This document shows positions 12,595-25,600 of a DNA stretch of 64,000 nucleotides, piece by piece. The notes under the pieces were generated by a model. The model was not told the origin of the DNA. It was given only the letters and a program-made list of their open reading frames with translations, and ran no database searches. A program made the position numbers and the translations under genes. Each line of letters opens with the position of its first letter. Within the stretch, counting starts at the first letter, position 1. Source of the DNA: Thunnus maccoyii (Eukaryota > Chordata > Actinopteri > Scombriformes > Scombridae); assembly GCF_910596095.1 (NCBI RefSeq), contig NC_056540.1:20050501-20114500 (forward strand), in the 5' to 3' direction.

Positions 12595-13250
12595 TGTGAG
12601 GACATTTACTGAAGTACTGAACTTAAGTACAATTTTGAAGTATTTTCATTTAAGGCTACTTTATGCTTCTGAGGGAAATATTGTACTTTATACTCCACTA
12701 CATTGTTTGACTACTGTAGTTATTGATTACCTTGTTGATAAAGATCTTACATTCAAAGCATATGATCAATTTATAAAATAAGATGCATTGTTATACATAA
12801 TACTACCCGACAGTATATACAGTAGTTACATTATTTCACCTCAGCAGCTGCAGCATTATAATGCTGCTTACATATTAGTGTTTCAATAATATATTTATGA
12901 TAAGTAAATTATAGTGATCTTAAAGGGGCCATTATGCATAATGAATACTTTTATATAAGTACCCATTTAGTGTGAATACTTTTTAACAAAAGCAATCTGA
13001 CTCCATCTTGAGTAATATGCATAATGGACACTTTTAGAGTGTTATAATTTATGTATAATAGTAATTACATTATTGAAACACTACTATGTAAGCAGCATTT
13101 TAGTGCTGTAGTTGGTGCTCCATTGGCTTCTTTTAGTGTGATTTTGTGCAGCTATGTGTTTACTTCAAAAGTGCTACTTTTGTACCTGAGTAGTTTTTAA
13201 TAAAGATAATCTGACTCCACCTTGAGTCATATTTAGTCTAGCAACAGTAT
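12595..13250. repeat. TACTTAAGTACAATTTTGAA family pieces with internal inverted and direct repeats
   Basis: 12595-12720 repeats the left part of the 10.7-kb element. 12850-12900 and 13060-13110 are inverted copies (ATGCTGCTTACATA.TAGTGT). 12985-13015 and 13196-13232 are direct copies (AATCTGACTCCA.CTTGAGT). Confidence 0.6.
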
Positions 13251-14858
13251 TTCTGCTTAAATAGTAATTGCGCCAATTCTGCAGTAGTTGCAAGTACACA
13301 GACAACAGAGAAGGCATTTTTAATAAATGACCATAAGTGTAGTAGTAAAATTGAGATAATGTAAAGGTTACCTAATAAGTTTTGTCAGATCCCAAACAGT
13401 CACGTTTGACTTCTTATCTTTATTGAGCAAAATCAATCAATCACCAATCGTCAGTTGGCTGGGTAATGAATTCATCTCAATATTCAATTGATGATCCAGT
13501 GAGTTATGTAAACTTAGTGACAATAAGCAGAGACTCTTTGTTAATGAACTACTATTACCTTCTGTTCTTGATGGTTAATACAAAGGTGACATCCTTGACT
13601 GATAAGTTATGTCATGGTTGGTGTTTGAGCCCAGTTTGTTATATGTACACTGGCAGGCTGTCATACAGTGGGAGGCTCAGGAACTCTCTGAATATAAGCT
13701 CAACCTCTGTGTGTGTGTGTGTGTGTTTTGTAGGCGAGACACTGTTAACACACAACACGTGAGTACATGGTGAGGCTTAACATCAAGCTGGGTTGGTTCA
13801 CAGTATAGATGTTCTGGTATGGAAAAAGGTGGAGTAGAAAACACGTTGGATTACAAACACACACATATGTTGATCACACGGATGTTGTTGATGATTTCCC
13901 GCGTATAGATATATGCCTTGCAAATACTGGTCATTTTATTTAAAGCAGCAGACTTTGCACATTGTTTCCATAGCAGTTACGTAACATTCAAACACCGCTC
14001 AAAATAGATAGATAAATATAGCATTTTATTTTAATTACAAAGGAAGCGGTACTCTAAATTCAAGACAGGCACAGATAAAAGAAAATATCCATGTCGCTCT
14101 AGTAATGAGTAATGTGTAATTGATGCTACTGTAAAAACTGAGACATGATGGAGCTCTTCACTTGATTGTGTCATACTCAAACAAGAGGGGTAGTAATTTG
14201 TTTTATTTTCCATGTCATGTAGTGTTTTATGTGTCTCTTTTTGCTGGCAATTCCCGACATTGGTATAAGATGGAGGTAGACATGACACACCTGCTGTCTC
14301 ATGGTCTGGAGAATTTATTTGTCTACCGTTGCCGCCTCACCTGCGTTCACCGAGGGTGTGGCAGCACATGTGACTCACTCATATCGACCATCAAAGCAAG
14401 TGAGTTGGCTCAGCTTTAAACGCCACCTTGGGTAATCCTCTGTGAGACTGGAGGACACTGTGCGGCCAGAGACATTTCCCTCGAAAGCTTAGACTGTCAC
14501 ATGGTTATAAGGCATTTGATTTGGCTAAAGCGTTCCTTCATTAAAGCGGGTTGTATTGAGCAGATATCCGTTGTTTGGCTGTAAACCTGTAAAAACATAT
14601 TTCACTGTATCAGCTGGGGAACTGTCTTGTTGTGCTACAGATATGAGCTTTAGTCTAAAATGTTTCTTTAAGTCCTGGATTCCTGTAAAATAATGTTTCT
14701 GCTCTGGTATAGGATTAGGTTTAATCCATATCTGTGAAACTGTACTTGTTATGTTATGTTGTGGTATTACATAAGCTTTCACAAAGAAACCTAAGACTAA
14801 AGAAGGACTTTTGAAACAGTAGATGACACTAAAATCCATAATGAAAACTTACACTTTT

Positions 14859-15225
14859 TAGGGCTGCAATGAACGATGACTTTCATTGATTTCTTGGGAG
14901 GGGGGGGGGGGGGTAAATTGGTTAGCTGTTGAGTCTGTTCAATGTCAGAATGCAACTAACAAATATTTTCGTTACCAATTATTTTCTTGAATAGTCATTT
15001 GCTTTGGAAAATATCAGAATGGTGAAAATATTTTGTTTAGTCCGACAAAGAAACCAAAACTCCAAAGATATTCAGTTAACAGTTGTAGAGGACTTAAAGA
15101 AACCATCAAATATTCACATTTGAGAAGCTGGAACCAGAGAATTTCAGCATTAAAAAAGATGATTATCATAATTGTTCCAGATCAGTTTTCTGTCAGTCGA
15201 CTTATCTTTGCAGCTCTTGGGCGAA
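14859..15225. mobile_element. degraded TAGGGCTGCAAY hAT-type copy
   Basis: It begins TAGGGCTGCAATGAACGATG and ends near GTCGACTTATCTTTGCAGCT. It contains a 14-base G run (14900-14913) and a second internal start (GAATGCAACTAACAAATATT at about 14950), so it may be two overlapping copies. Confidence 0.55.
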
Positions 15226-16167
15226 TAATTTCACAGAGGCTAAGGGTACCTCTTCAGAGTGGCAGTTTTCTCTGACCAAAAATCCAAAATCCAAAAGTAT
15301 TCAATTACCGTGACATTATAGAAAAGTGGCAAAGCTTACATTTAAGAAGCTGTAAACAGTGTATCAACTAATTGTCTCTTAACTACACTTTTTTTACATT
15401 ATGCTATAACATTTTGATACGTCTCCATTTCACGTGGAAGATCCCAGGAAAGATGAGTACCTTTATTGATTTCATAGCAGCATGCTGTAGCTATGAGAGA
15501 CACAGTGATAAACTGTTGTGTTACTGTAGCGTTAGTGGACACTGACATGCAGCTTCAGAGCCACCTGCAGACACAACAACTGGATACTCAGGTACCCGTC
15601 ATCTCCAGGGTCGCTGAATGTCTACCTGCCATCCTTTACTCTAATCAAGACAGCATCCTCAGTAAAAGCCTTTGGGTGCTCTGTGGCCAGCTTTGACTCC
15701 CTGCAAGTGCACGTCTATGTATCACAAAGCAAATAACACACCTTCGGTATAAAGGAATTTGATAACAGTGGAAAAACTGAAACTGGGAATGTTTTATCGA
15801 TAAGAGAACTAGATATACCCTTTACAGTAGGGCAGAGTAGTGAATTTATTGTTTACCTCTTGTTTCACATTCTTGCACCAGGTCATGTTTTTTTCCCAAA
15901 TAAATGGAGCACAGCCTGGTTTCTACTGTGCTTCTCTCTCTGTGCTACAGGATCCATGACCCCTATCCATTTCAAGAGTAGGTATCACTTGTGAACAGTA
16001 AAGACAAAGACAGGGAGGGGAGGCCTGTATGACCTCAGCAAGTGTGTACGTCTGTGGAAGGACTCATATTTGTAATCAGGCGTTTGTGTTTGCTATCAAT
16101 CACTAAGCTATTGAGAGTACTTTCCCTGTGGTTGTGCAACATCAGCAGCTTGAGTCCCCCACCCCCC

Positions 16168-16169
<2 letters not shown>

Positions 16170-16235
<66 letters not shown>
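16170..16235 (+). repeat. (CA)n microsatellite
   Basis: About 33 uninterrupted CA units, likely polymorphic. It creates artificial Thr/His or Cys/Val reading frames on the two strands. Confidence 0.97.
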
Positions 16236-16236
<1 letters not shown>

Positions 16237-17507
16237 TCACTGACACTGATGGAGGCAGAGGGAACACTTCTCCTGTCCTCTCAGCTGAGCTTCACTCTGC
16301 CTAGTTACACCAATTCCCCTCTGCATTCCTTACAGCGGTGCAGCCAGAGCTCATACACATCCACGCTCATGCACACAAATATGTGTCCACACACACACAC
16401 ACAGACCTTATCCTGACGGTGTGCAGGGGAGGCAGGGCTCTGGTTTCATTCAGGCTTAAGGCAGCTGCTAGGTTAGAGTCTCGTGTTTGCGTGCAGTGGC
16501 TACTGGGCGCTTGACAACAAAGATATCATCTTGGGTGAGTAGCTTGAAGGTAACTGAAGCTAAAGCAGTCTTTTTGTACCTGGAATCTGGATTTGAGTCA
16601 TAAAGAGAAAGAGGCGTAAGGTAGCTCTTTTTTTCATATTATGTGTGGCAATGTGCAAAGGAAAATTACACTGTTTGCTTTACTCCTTTTTATATTGAGG
16701 ATATGCATCTGAAGGTAGTATTTGTTGGTATTTGTCTGTCCCACTTTAGTCCTTCAGACAGCATGAAATCTTCTAAAATGATGCCGGTCAAAACATTCAG
16801 CTCAAAACTCCTTGTTTATGTTGTACAAAAGCCATTTACCGCTACTTAACTGTACTTTTGCTCCTAATATTTCTGGTCTCCTTGGAAGCTCTCCCTACCT
16901 ATCTCCACACACACACAGTTTATTAAATGCAATTCATTTTACAAGCTAGATCTTATGCGATCGATACCATATTTGGTGTGTTTCATGAAATGTCAGTTTA
17001 TCTGATTTATTTGTTCATATGTGGAGTAAATGACCAGAAGTTTCTCAAAAGAATGCATTCCTCATCAGCAGTCTCCTTATGAGAAGGAATTAGAGGAGAT
17101 TAGGAGCTGCACAAAGGGATGGAGATCACTGCTGATTGGATGCAAGGGGCCATTAATGATGGGAATTGCATTTCTGCCCAGTCCATTCAGAATTCTTACT
17201 CCCGTGTAGTACCATGCCTTTGTTCCTTCCCATTAGCGGTGGTTTGACTTTAGTCCGCTTTCTCTTGCCTCATTGCACAGAGTTTAGTTTTCAGTTTCAG
17301 TTCAGCTTTCAGTTACGTGCATAGTGACTTTTTAGCTGAGATGAGAATTCCTTTTGTCCCTCAGGAAACTTGCTGAGAGGAAGCAGCTGTGGCTTGCTGC
17401 TATATTGCTGTTGCTCTGTGGATTTGTCATTTCCTGTGGAGTTGGCCAGTATGAGTAGGAATAGTACAGCTTCTGCAGCAGAACTTACTGTGTCTCTCTT
17501 TCAACAG

Positions 17508-18101
17508 AAAAATCAAAATGAAGACATGGAGATAACATTGTGACTATGGACGATTGTTTCACTTGTTGATCCAGCTTTTGAGATGCAGACATAGACCTCA
17601 CGAAATATACTGGACACAGTTTTTGAGGAGATAAGCAGCTGTGTAGAAACGGACGCAGAACTTTCCCTGTGCAACAGACGTTTGGACTGAGCCAATGGCT
17701 ACAACAGAAACCAAGATCGCCAGCAGCAGCTACACCGCAGGCCTTTCATGGGCCAGAGTTTGTAAGGAGTGTGGCCAGCAGCATGACGGCCTGGACAGTC
17801 ACCTGTACGAGTACCAGGATGATGTGGATGATGAGCTGGTATGCCACATCTGTCTGCAGCCCCTACTCAAACCTATGGACACCCCTTGTGGCCACACTTA
17901 CTGCTTTCATTGTCTGAGCAACTTCTTGAAAGAGCAGGACTTCTGCCCTGTGGACCGCCAGCGGCTGCAGTTACATCAGTGCCGTCCATCCAGCCTGCTG
18001 GTCAGGAACCTGCTGGACAAGTTGACTGTGACATGCCCTCACTATGCAGACTGCCAGCAGCAGATGCAACGGTGTGAACTACAGCCTCACCTGCACAACA
18101 G
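17508..18101 (+). CDS. lnx2b: lnx coding exon 1 (5' UTR plus RING finger)
   Basis: The acceptor is TTTCAACAG ending at 17507; the ATG is at 17695 and the donor GTAAGA at 18102. The first 187 nt are 5' UTR. It encodes residues 1-135 and two bases of codon 136. Zinc ligands are C50, C53, C65, H67, C70, C73, C84 and D87. The last ligand is Asp instead of Cys, a C3HC3D pattern that human LNX2 shares (CPLD there, CPVD here). A second Cys/His-rich stretch (C114, C120, C127, H132) follows and fits the RING-adjacent zinc region of LNX proteins. Confidence 0.9.
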
Positions 18102-21100
18102 GTAAGACTCCTCTTGTTGTGGTTAGGGATGAGGTCAAAGATCACAGAGTCATGCTGACATTCGATGGCAGCAATATCAGTGGTTATTGGGTCTATATCT
18201 GGCTAAAATAAAGGGAAATGGTTCAATTTTCCAATTCTAAAATCTGACTGGTTGACTGGTACTGTATATGGAAATGTAAAAATATCTTATATCCTACCAG
18301 CCTTTAAAAAAAAACAAAAAAACACAATATCCCAAACACTTATACAATGTAATGTAATCCTGTGCAATAGTTATACCACTGATACTACTCTAATATCTGT
18401 CAAATTAATATGAAGTTAACATGCCCTAATTAACATGATTTAAATTGTTTGTTTAATTTATGTGGGGTTATGTACTGGACTACTTCTTGGACAGGTGCAT
18501 TGACTTCCTAGAGTCTCCGCTGGTTGTCTGACAACATCAAGGTGACAACAGGAGTCCAAGAAGTCACTGGCTATTGGCTAAGACATAGTGGCACATAAAT
18601 CTGCCGTAAAACCACAGTTACCTTCGAATGGAGCCTGTCCCCCCCCTGTTTCCAGTCTTTATGCTAAGCTAAGCTAACCAGTTGCTGGCTGTAGTTTTAA
18701 AACCCAAATAAAGATTATAACGGACATTATATAACAGATATGAAAATGGTATCTGAAATTGGCTTCTCATCCAACTCTCAACAAGAAAGAGAATAGGCGC
18801 ATTTCCCAAAATGTCAAACCATTCCTTTAAAGTAAAGTGGCTGCATTATATTGTAAAGTGTGTCAAATGTCTTGTACCACCAAGTTTTTTCACTTGAAAA
18901 CAAACATAAGATCTGGAAAGGTCATTATGCCCTGATAAAAGTATTCTGGCTAACTTCTTAGGAATGTACGACGACTATCATTGAAACCGTTTCTCTTCCG
19001 TGTGTCCTTTCAAGGAATGTGTTTTCCCTCTTTAAAGCTGTAATATTATTTCTAAAAACAGACTAAGGTACAGTTCCCTTCAGACATACAAACTTGTAAT
19101 TACTGCGCTCAAGACAAGCTGCAGGTCAGTCGTCTTGTTTTTCCACATGGCCGGAGAGGTGCTTATCATCTTGGTGGCTAGTTTTGACGCGGTCAGTTGT
19201 GGGGGGCAAATAGTCCAACTGCAGCCCCTCTGTGCACACAACGAGGAGGCAAAGTTCAGACATGAGGACCAAGCAGCAGTCCCAGCACTCTGTCTCACCC
19301 AGACACCCTGCAATGCAGTGAAATTTTCTACTCATCTGCATAGTGCTTCTCCTCTGAACTCCGTGCATAAGTACACTTGTTCTCTCATCTTGTCACCTCT
19401 TCACCTTTTCCAAATCACGTTTAACATCATGTGTATGGCTCATCACCCGTATCGCTCTCTGACTAGTTTCCTCATGTTCCTGTCTTTTCCCAGATGTCCT
19501 GTTTTTAGAAGACTGAGGGAGGAAGCAGAGAAGAGGAAGAGGCCCTCTTGGAACGAGTTGAAGGGACGAAAGGGTGACAACGAGTCATCTGTTGATGCTA
19601 AACATTCAGCAACACAACCCCGAAATCCCACAAGAGATCAGCCTGAGCCTGGGCTAATTAATCCTGCCTTTGAAGAAAGTGAGGATGGTATGGAGTCATT
19701 TTATCATCCTAACAGCTACCAGTATAACAGCGATTCAGCCCCAAGTGACTTTTCTTTTTTCTTTGCAGCCACCAACACACAATCAGAATCACAACTTCCT
19801 AGCAAAATTAGCGATTTGCAATTACATGTTGGTCAGGCTGTTGCAGTGAAACTGGATAATGTTTGTAGAAGCTGCCCCTTTGAACCGAAAGTTTCCTCTC
19901 TGGAATGATTGCAGAAACCCTAAATCCATGCGCCCACTCCCTTCAGTGGGGGTGGTTGTCAAAACAGACAGGAATTGCTGATGTTTTTCGCCTCAAGGTT
20001 TTGATTCCTCAGTCTGTCACAAGTGAATCATCAGTATAGCCGTAGGAACATGTACCAGCTCACAGATGTTTTAACCAGAGTGTCTCATTCATAAGGAAAA
20101 ACCCTTTGAGGGTTTTTTTTCCCTACTTGCAAGCCCATTCCAAGGATCAAAGTCCACTAAAACATTGTTGCCTGGCAACTAGTAATCAGTGTCCACAGAG
20201 AAGTTTGCACTGTTGTCATTTTCATCTCTACTTTAATTGAATTACTGCCTTTAATGCCCTTAAAACCCTCAGAGATGTAAGTGAAATACACTGAGTTTAC
20301 ACTTTTAAATATACAATTACGTCTTCTTTTTACTGAGTGTTTAAAAAATATTTTCACAGCTTAAACATGTCAGCATGTTGACTCACCCAGATTAGGCTGT
20401 TTCATCACTGCTGTCAGCTGAATATATCCTTTTGTAATGCTGTTGGTACTAAAAAGATTTGTATCACTACTAAGGAATTGACTATAGCGTGTACATACTT
20501 GTATGGTCTGTGTATAAAATCAGACCAATGCCAGTGTGCTAAAACTTATAAAACTCATAGTTTTACTGAGATGATTACACGTTGAGGTCCACTCTGCTTC
20601 ATTCTTATCTATGACGAGCTTTTGTTCACTGTGCTGTAAAAACAAATGTCACCTATAGTTCAACATCATGCTATCGGTTGACACAGCATTATGAATTTTA
20701 TGGTTTTCTCTTGTTTGGAAAAGGCATACTCCACAATTCTGAGATATAAAGTATGTATAGCTTGTATCTTTACGTTGAATAGTGTAAAATAGCAAAATAG
20801 TATTCCTTTAATTTACAGTATGTAGAGTTTGTTTGGCTGTGATGTTTACAATTCTTATTTTCTGAGTGATTTGTCATTTGCAAATATGTGAAAGACCATT
20901 TTAGTTTAGTTTAGTTATAATTTCACATTAATCACAAATGTTCTGCTTAACAGTCTCTTCAAAGTGCTGTTTAAAGGATAATTCCAGTATATAATATTTT
21001 CAGATAGTTCTGGCCATCATTTCTACAGGTTATGATACTTTTTTGAAACAAAGTTATTACTGATTAGCCAGAAGTAAAACAGAAGTAAGTGCACCCAAAA

Positions 21101-22609
21101 TATCAGTAATAATCCGTCATTGCACAGGAAAACTATCTGGTTACATACATGTGGTTAACCACTCATGTTTCTTTCCACTTCTGACTTATTATTTAGAGAT
21201 GTTGCCATGTTCCTAAATCTCAGCAATTACCTTGGTGAATACAATGTTATATATTTATATATTACACCAATAGAAATCATCACCAAAGAATAAAACCCAA
21301 GAAAAACAGAATTATCCTTTAAGTGGTTATATTTGGTAAGTGCATTTAGTGTGTTTTAAGGGGTATTTAAGAGGTAAAATTCAGCCAAAGAGAGCTGAGT
21401 GCTTGAGGGCAAGTGCAAGAGTGTTTGTTTCATAAACTGGAAATACAACCATAGTTATTCCACCTGGCTTTCTGCCCCTCTTCCCTCCAGACAACACCCC
21501 CCTGCGGTCCAGTCTGGTGGCTGAGGCCAATGTGGTGGAGCTGTTCAGAGAGGAGCCTGAGCAGGAGCTGGGCCTGCGCATCGTGGGGGGGAAAGACACA
21601 CCGCTGGGGAACGTAGTCATCCAGGAGATTGTCCGCGACTCGCTAGCAGCTCGCGATGGCAGACTGGCCCCAGGGGACCATATCTTAGAGGTGAGTGAGA
21701 GTAATAATAACCTTAAGTGAAGTGAGGAATGTGATGTTTTTCTCTTCTGATCTGTTTTGAAATCCACATGGGAAGTCATAAGTATTCTGGCGGCATAGTC
21801 TGACACAGTTCAGTGGAATATATTTTTGTGTAAACACCTTGTCATTACATTCTCATGGTGTTGTAAACACAGCGCTTTGCAGCCGGGAATGGGAAAGCAG
21901 ATAATCAAGAAAAACAAGTTTTAGCTCCATGGCAACAGGGCATGTTTAATAATGCTGATCACAAACGCCTCCTGTCACTCTAAGCAACTTTTTCTGATAA
22001 CTGCCACTGATTGAGGAAACCCCCTATCTCTCAATATTTAAACATGAAGAGGACTAAAATTTAATCTGTTTCAATTGAAAAAGTTTGTAATTTTCTGCTG
22101 TTGTTAATAATTTAATTTATTTAAATATGGATGTTATACATATTTATGAACACGCTTTTTGTTTGTTTGTTCAACTATTGATTTGCATGAACCCAAATGT
22201 AAACCAGGAACACTTTTGGTTACAAGAGAGGAGGCTGGAAGTACAGAATATGACTTGAAGGAGATATTAATAATTGTTGTTTCTTCTCTTCCAACAATGT
22301 CCTTCTACTTGGATTTCTACCCTCCAGCTCTCCTGGAATGCGGTACAACTGTAAACTGATCTTATAGACTATTTCAGCCTCGGCTCTGGCACCCCTGCTT
22401 CAGTGTGTCCTCCAAAATGCAGCTTTTCCTCTAAATTCCAAACCTGAAAATGAAACAAAACCCTCCCAGAACAACACAGTGCCCTCAGGTTCTGTAACAT
22501 TAGCTGCAGTTTTTTTTGGGCTGCTGGATGTAAAGCGATATGGTGACAATTGAATCAGTTATTTCTTGAAACTGAATCTTTCTCCTCCACTTGAATCGAT
22601 GCATTGATT

Positions 22610-22641
<32 letters not shown>

Positions 22642-25600
22642 GGTGAAGGGTCACTGTTACATCAGATTTGTGAAGCAAAGATGACTTTGACAGAAGAAGC
22701 ATTCAATTCCTATCTTGTTATGGTTCTGATGAGGAAAAGACCAAGAAATTAACTGAAAGTCAGATAAATCAGATGTCACATATTGAAACAGAGCAACAAG
22801 ATTCAGGAAGATCAATTAAATGCTTTTTGTCTGACTTCAACATAATTATCTATTGAGGAAAAGTAAGATATTTGTTCAGTCTTGCTTTCCTGTTTAATTT
22901 AATACTTCTCATAACTTGCCATAGTGGCACTCATGTTCAGTATGTACTGACTTGTTGGTGGTAGACTTCTTCACTGTTGACTCTCTTGTTTTTCCGTCTG
23001 TGGTGTCGTGTTTCCAGGTGAATGACGTCAGTCTGGCTTCTGTCCCTCACGCTCGGGCCATCGCAGTGCTGAGGCAGCCTGGCCCTCTCAGGCTCACTGT
23101 AATGCAGGAGAAAGGTTTCAAATCAAGAGATCCACGCTCTGATCATCACCCTTCCTCGTCCAACACTTCCACTGCCCCCCAGCCTTCCCACAGTAACCAT
23201 GGCAACGCTACCTCCAATCACAACCCTGGCACAGTCCTGCAGGTGATGCTAATGAAGAGTCTGCGCACCGAACCGCTCGGCATCAAACTCATCCGCAAAT
23301 CAGATGAGAGTGGGGTTTTCATCCTGGACCTGCTGGCCGGTGGTTTGGCAGCCAAAGATGGAAAACTGAGGAACAATGACAAGGTGTTGGCCATCAACGG
23401 ACATGACCTGAGACATGGTACACCTGAGAGCGCCGCCCAGATCATACAGGTATTTCTCTGTCATATACAGAAAAGCCATATTAAACATTAACTACAAACT
23501 GAGTTTGATAGGCAGTCCATTACAGTGAACATTTAGACCTTTATTTTTTGTCAAAGTTTTATCATGTGATAGTGTGGAACTGTTTTAAACTCATCCTTGT
23601 TTGTGGATTCAAGGAAGCAACAATAGCTGCCAAAGAGCATCAAATTCCTGTAAAACAAAAACAAGATGATAAATAATATGTAAACAGTGACATTCTGAAA
23701 AGGATAATGATACCTTTTTTTTGTTGCTTTTACTAAATCTTTTAAACATACACAGTATATATGTACAGCAAGGTAATATATTTCATCCAAATACATATGA
23801 CATATATATTGTGTGACCTTGCATCAAACAGTGTCTCCTATTTTCCAGCCCATTCTGATGACATTCCCCAACCAACATAACCTCCACCCCAAGAATGTAA
23901 AAATCTCAAAATAAATGGAAATTACAGAAAAAGACAAACACTATCAAATTGATAAACAAATAAAACAAATAACAAGGATAATGTGAGTTAAGTAACTAAA
24001 GCATTAAAAAAGCAGTTGTTCAGTAGCCAGGTCTTATTGGTTGTTTAACACCATCAGCAATTGGGATTTCCACCAAATTCAGTAGGAAATGTCCTGTGGG
24101 GACCATAAAAATCCATTATTTTTTTTATAGTGATCAGGACGGTTCTTTTCCAGATAGGTTGTTCTGAACTGAAGTGTTACAATACAAAAGGACACAGAAA
24201 CCATCATGGTCATTCACCCCACTGCTAGCACAGTAAACACAAAGCTGGTTAAGTTACAGTTCAAGCCATTTTTAAGAATTAGCAACTTGATTTTCATACC
24301 ATCCTGAAATTAATGTAAACCAGTATCATGAGGAGGCCTGCAAATCAATTTGAAAACTCATGATTTTGTTTGTAAAATAGTTGGCACTAATGTAAAGTAC
24401 TGTATGTTTGTTCATTAGATAAAACATGGAAAACTATTGGTGACCGTGATGGTATTTTACATAATGTTCTGTTTGCATTTGTTGTCTAATAAAATGCTTT
24501 TTTCTTGTGTGCAGGCCAGCGAGGTGCGTGTGAACTTTGTGGTGATGAGGCCTGCAGACACTCAGGAGGAAGGAGGAAGCAGCAGAGAGGGACAACACAG
24601 CAGAGCAGCCAGGAGGGCGCCTGAGCCGCAGTACTTTAGACGGCGGTCCACCTACATGAAAGTAATACGGAACATTTGCTTACATATCAGTGTTCAAACT
24701 AAAGATTGCTCTTGGCCTCCCTTTTTAATCAAATATATTTTTGTTTGGGCCCTTTCCAGCTGTGGGCTACGTGAATTTAACCTCATGTTACACTACTAGC
24801 AACAATGCTGATTGTAGTATCCTGTGCTTCTGTTTACACAGTGTAATTGTGAATCACACTCAGTTGTACCATACACTGTCAGCAGAAAGAATAGCAACCC
24901 CCCACTTGGGAGTGAGAAGCTTTGAGAGCAGACACCTGCGTCAGTGAACAGAGATGAAAGCCCTTCTCGAGGGCCTCCCTCTGTCCTGATCAAAAGGCCC
25001 GGGGTGCTGCTCACTCTGCCACTACGGGGCCACTGTCTTGTTGTTTTTTTGGTTGTTTCTTTGGGTGGCAGAGGATCAAAGCTAGTAACAGTTAGCTTTC
25101 GCCTGCAGAGTCAAGCCTTTTCGTCTTGCTGGGGGGGGATGGGTTCCCTGCTGGGGGGGAGGAAGAGCCTCCCCCCCTCCCCCAAGCTTCCCTTCTGATG
25201 GTTTACAGACTCCAGAGAGCAACAAGGAGGCTGGTTGAAGCTGTCATTTTCCACACATCTTTTCCACTACGAGAGCTTAGTGTTGATCCTCACACGTTGC
25301 CTCTACCCTTACCTCTCAGCTCCATCTCAAATGTTTCACATTTGTTTCTACGAGTGGTATCAATTAAGTCAAAGGATCCTGGAAAGGCTAAAGTTAATTG
25401 GCAGCACAGATTTCATGTATGTAACTTGGAAACTTGATGTTTTTGTGGAGAATTTGTGGAACATGAGATCTTAAAAACGAGTAGAGATTTTCAAAAAAAA
25501 ATCCATACAATCTTGAAATCTAATCTTGATCAACATGTTTGTCATTATGAAGTATTAAATCTGGCTCATTGTTCATACAGGATCCTCCAGGTGGGTTTTC

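Larger units (their letters stand above)
12054..17507 (+). other. lnx2b: lnx intron 1
   Basis: It holds repeat fragments (12595-13250, 14859-15420), microsatellites at 13708-13726 and 16170-16235, and a G-run at 14900-14913. About 17,050-17,215 it holds a stretch that looks like single-copy conserved DNA. No coding exon is seen. Confidence 0.55.
21691..25580 (+). other. lnx2b: lnx introns 3 to 5
   Basis: Non-coding apart from exons 23018-23449 and 24515-24661. A T-run of 29 lies at 22613-22641. Around 25130-25190 there is a G-rich then C-rich patch. No further exon is required by the protein. Confidence 0.6.

Noticed and set aside
13734-13760. Possible 5' UTR mini-exon (TTTTGTAG acceptor, GTGAGT donor)
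   Set aside because: The acceptor tract is a GT microsatellite and the 26-nt exon has no other support.
16035-16416. Two overlapping open frames of 65 and 124 codons on opposite strands
   Set aside because: Both are produced by the (CA)n microsatellite (poly-CysVal and poly-ThrHis).
19688-19908. Open frame continuing past lnx exon 2
   Set aside because: Phase and homology need a splice by 19687. The later residues ([15 protein letters not shown]...) do not resemble LNX, and the next real exon starts at 21491.
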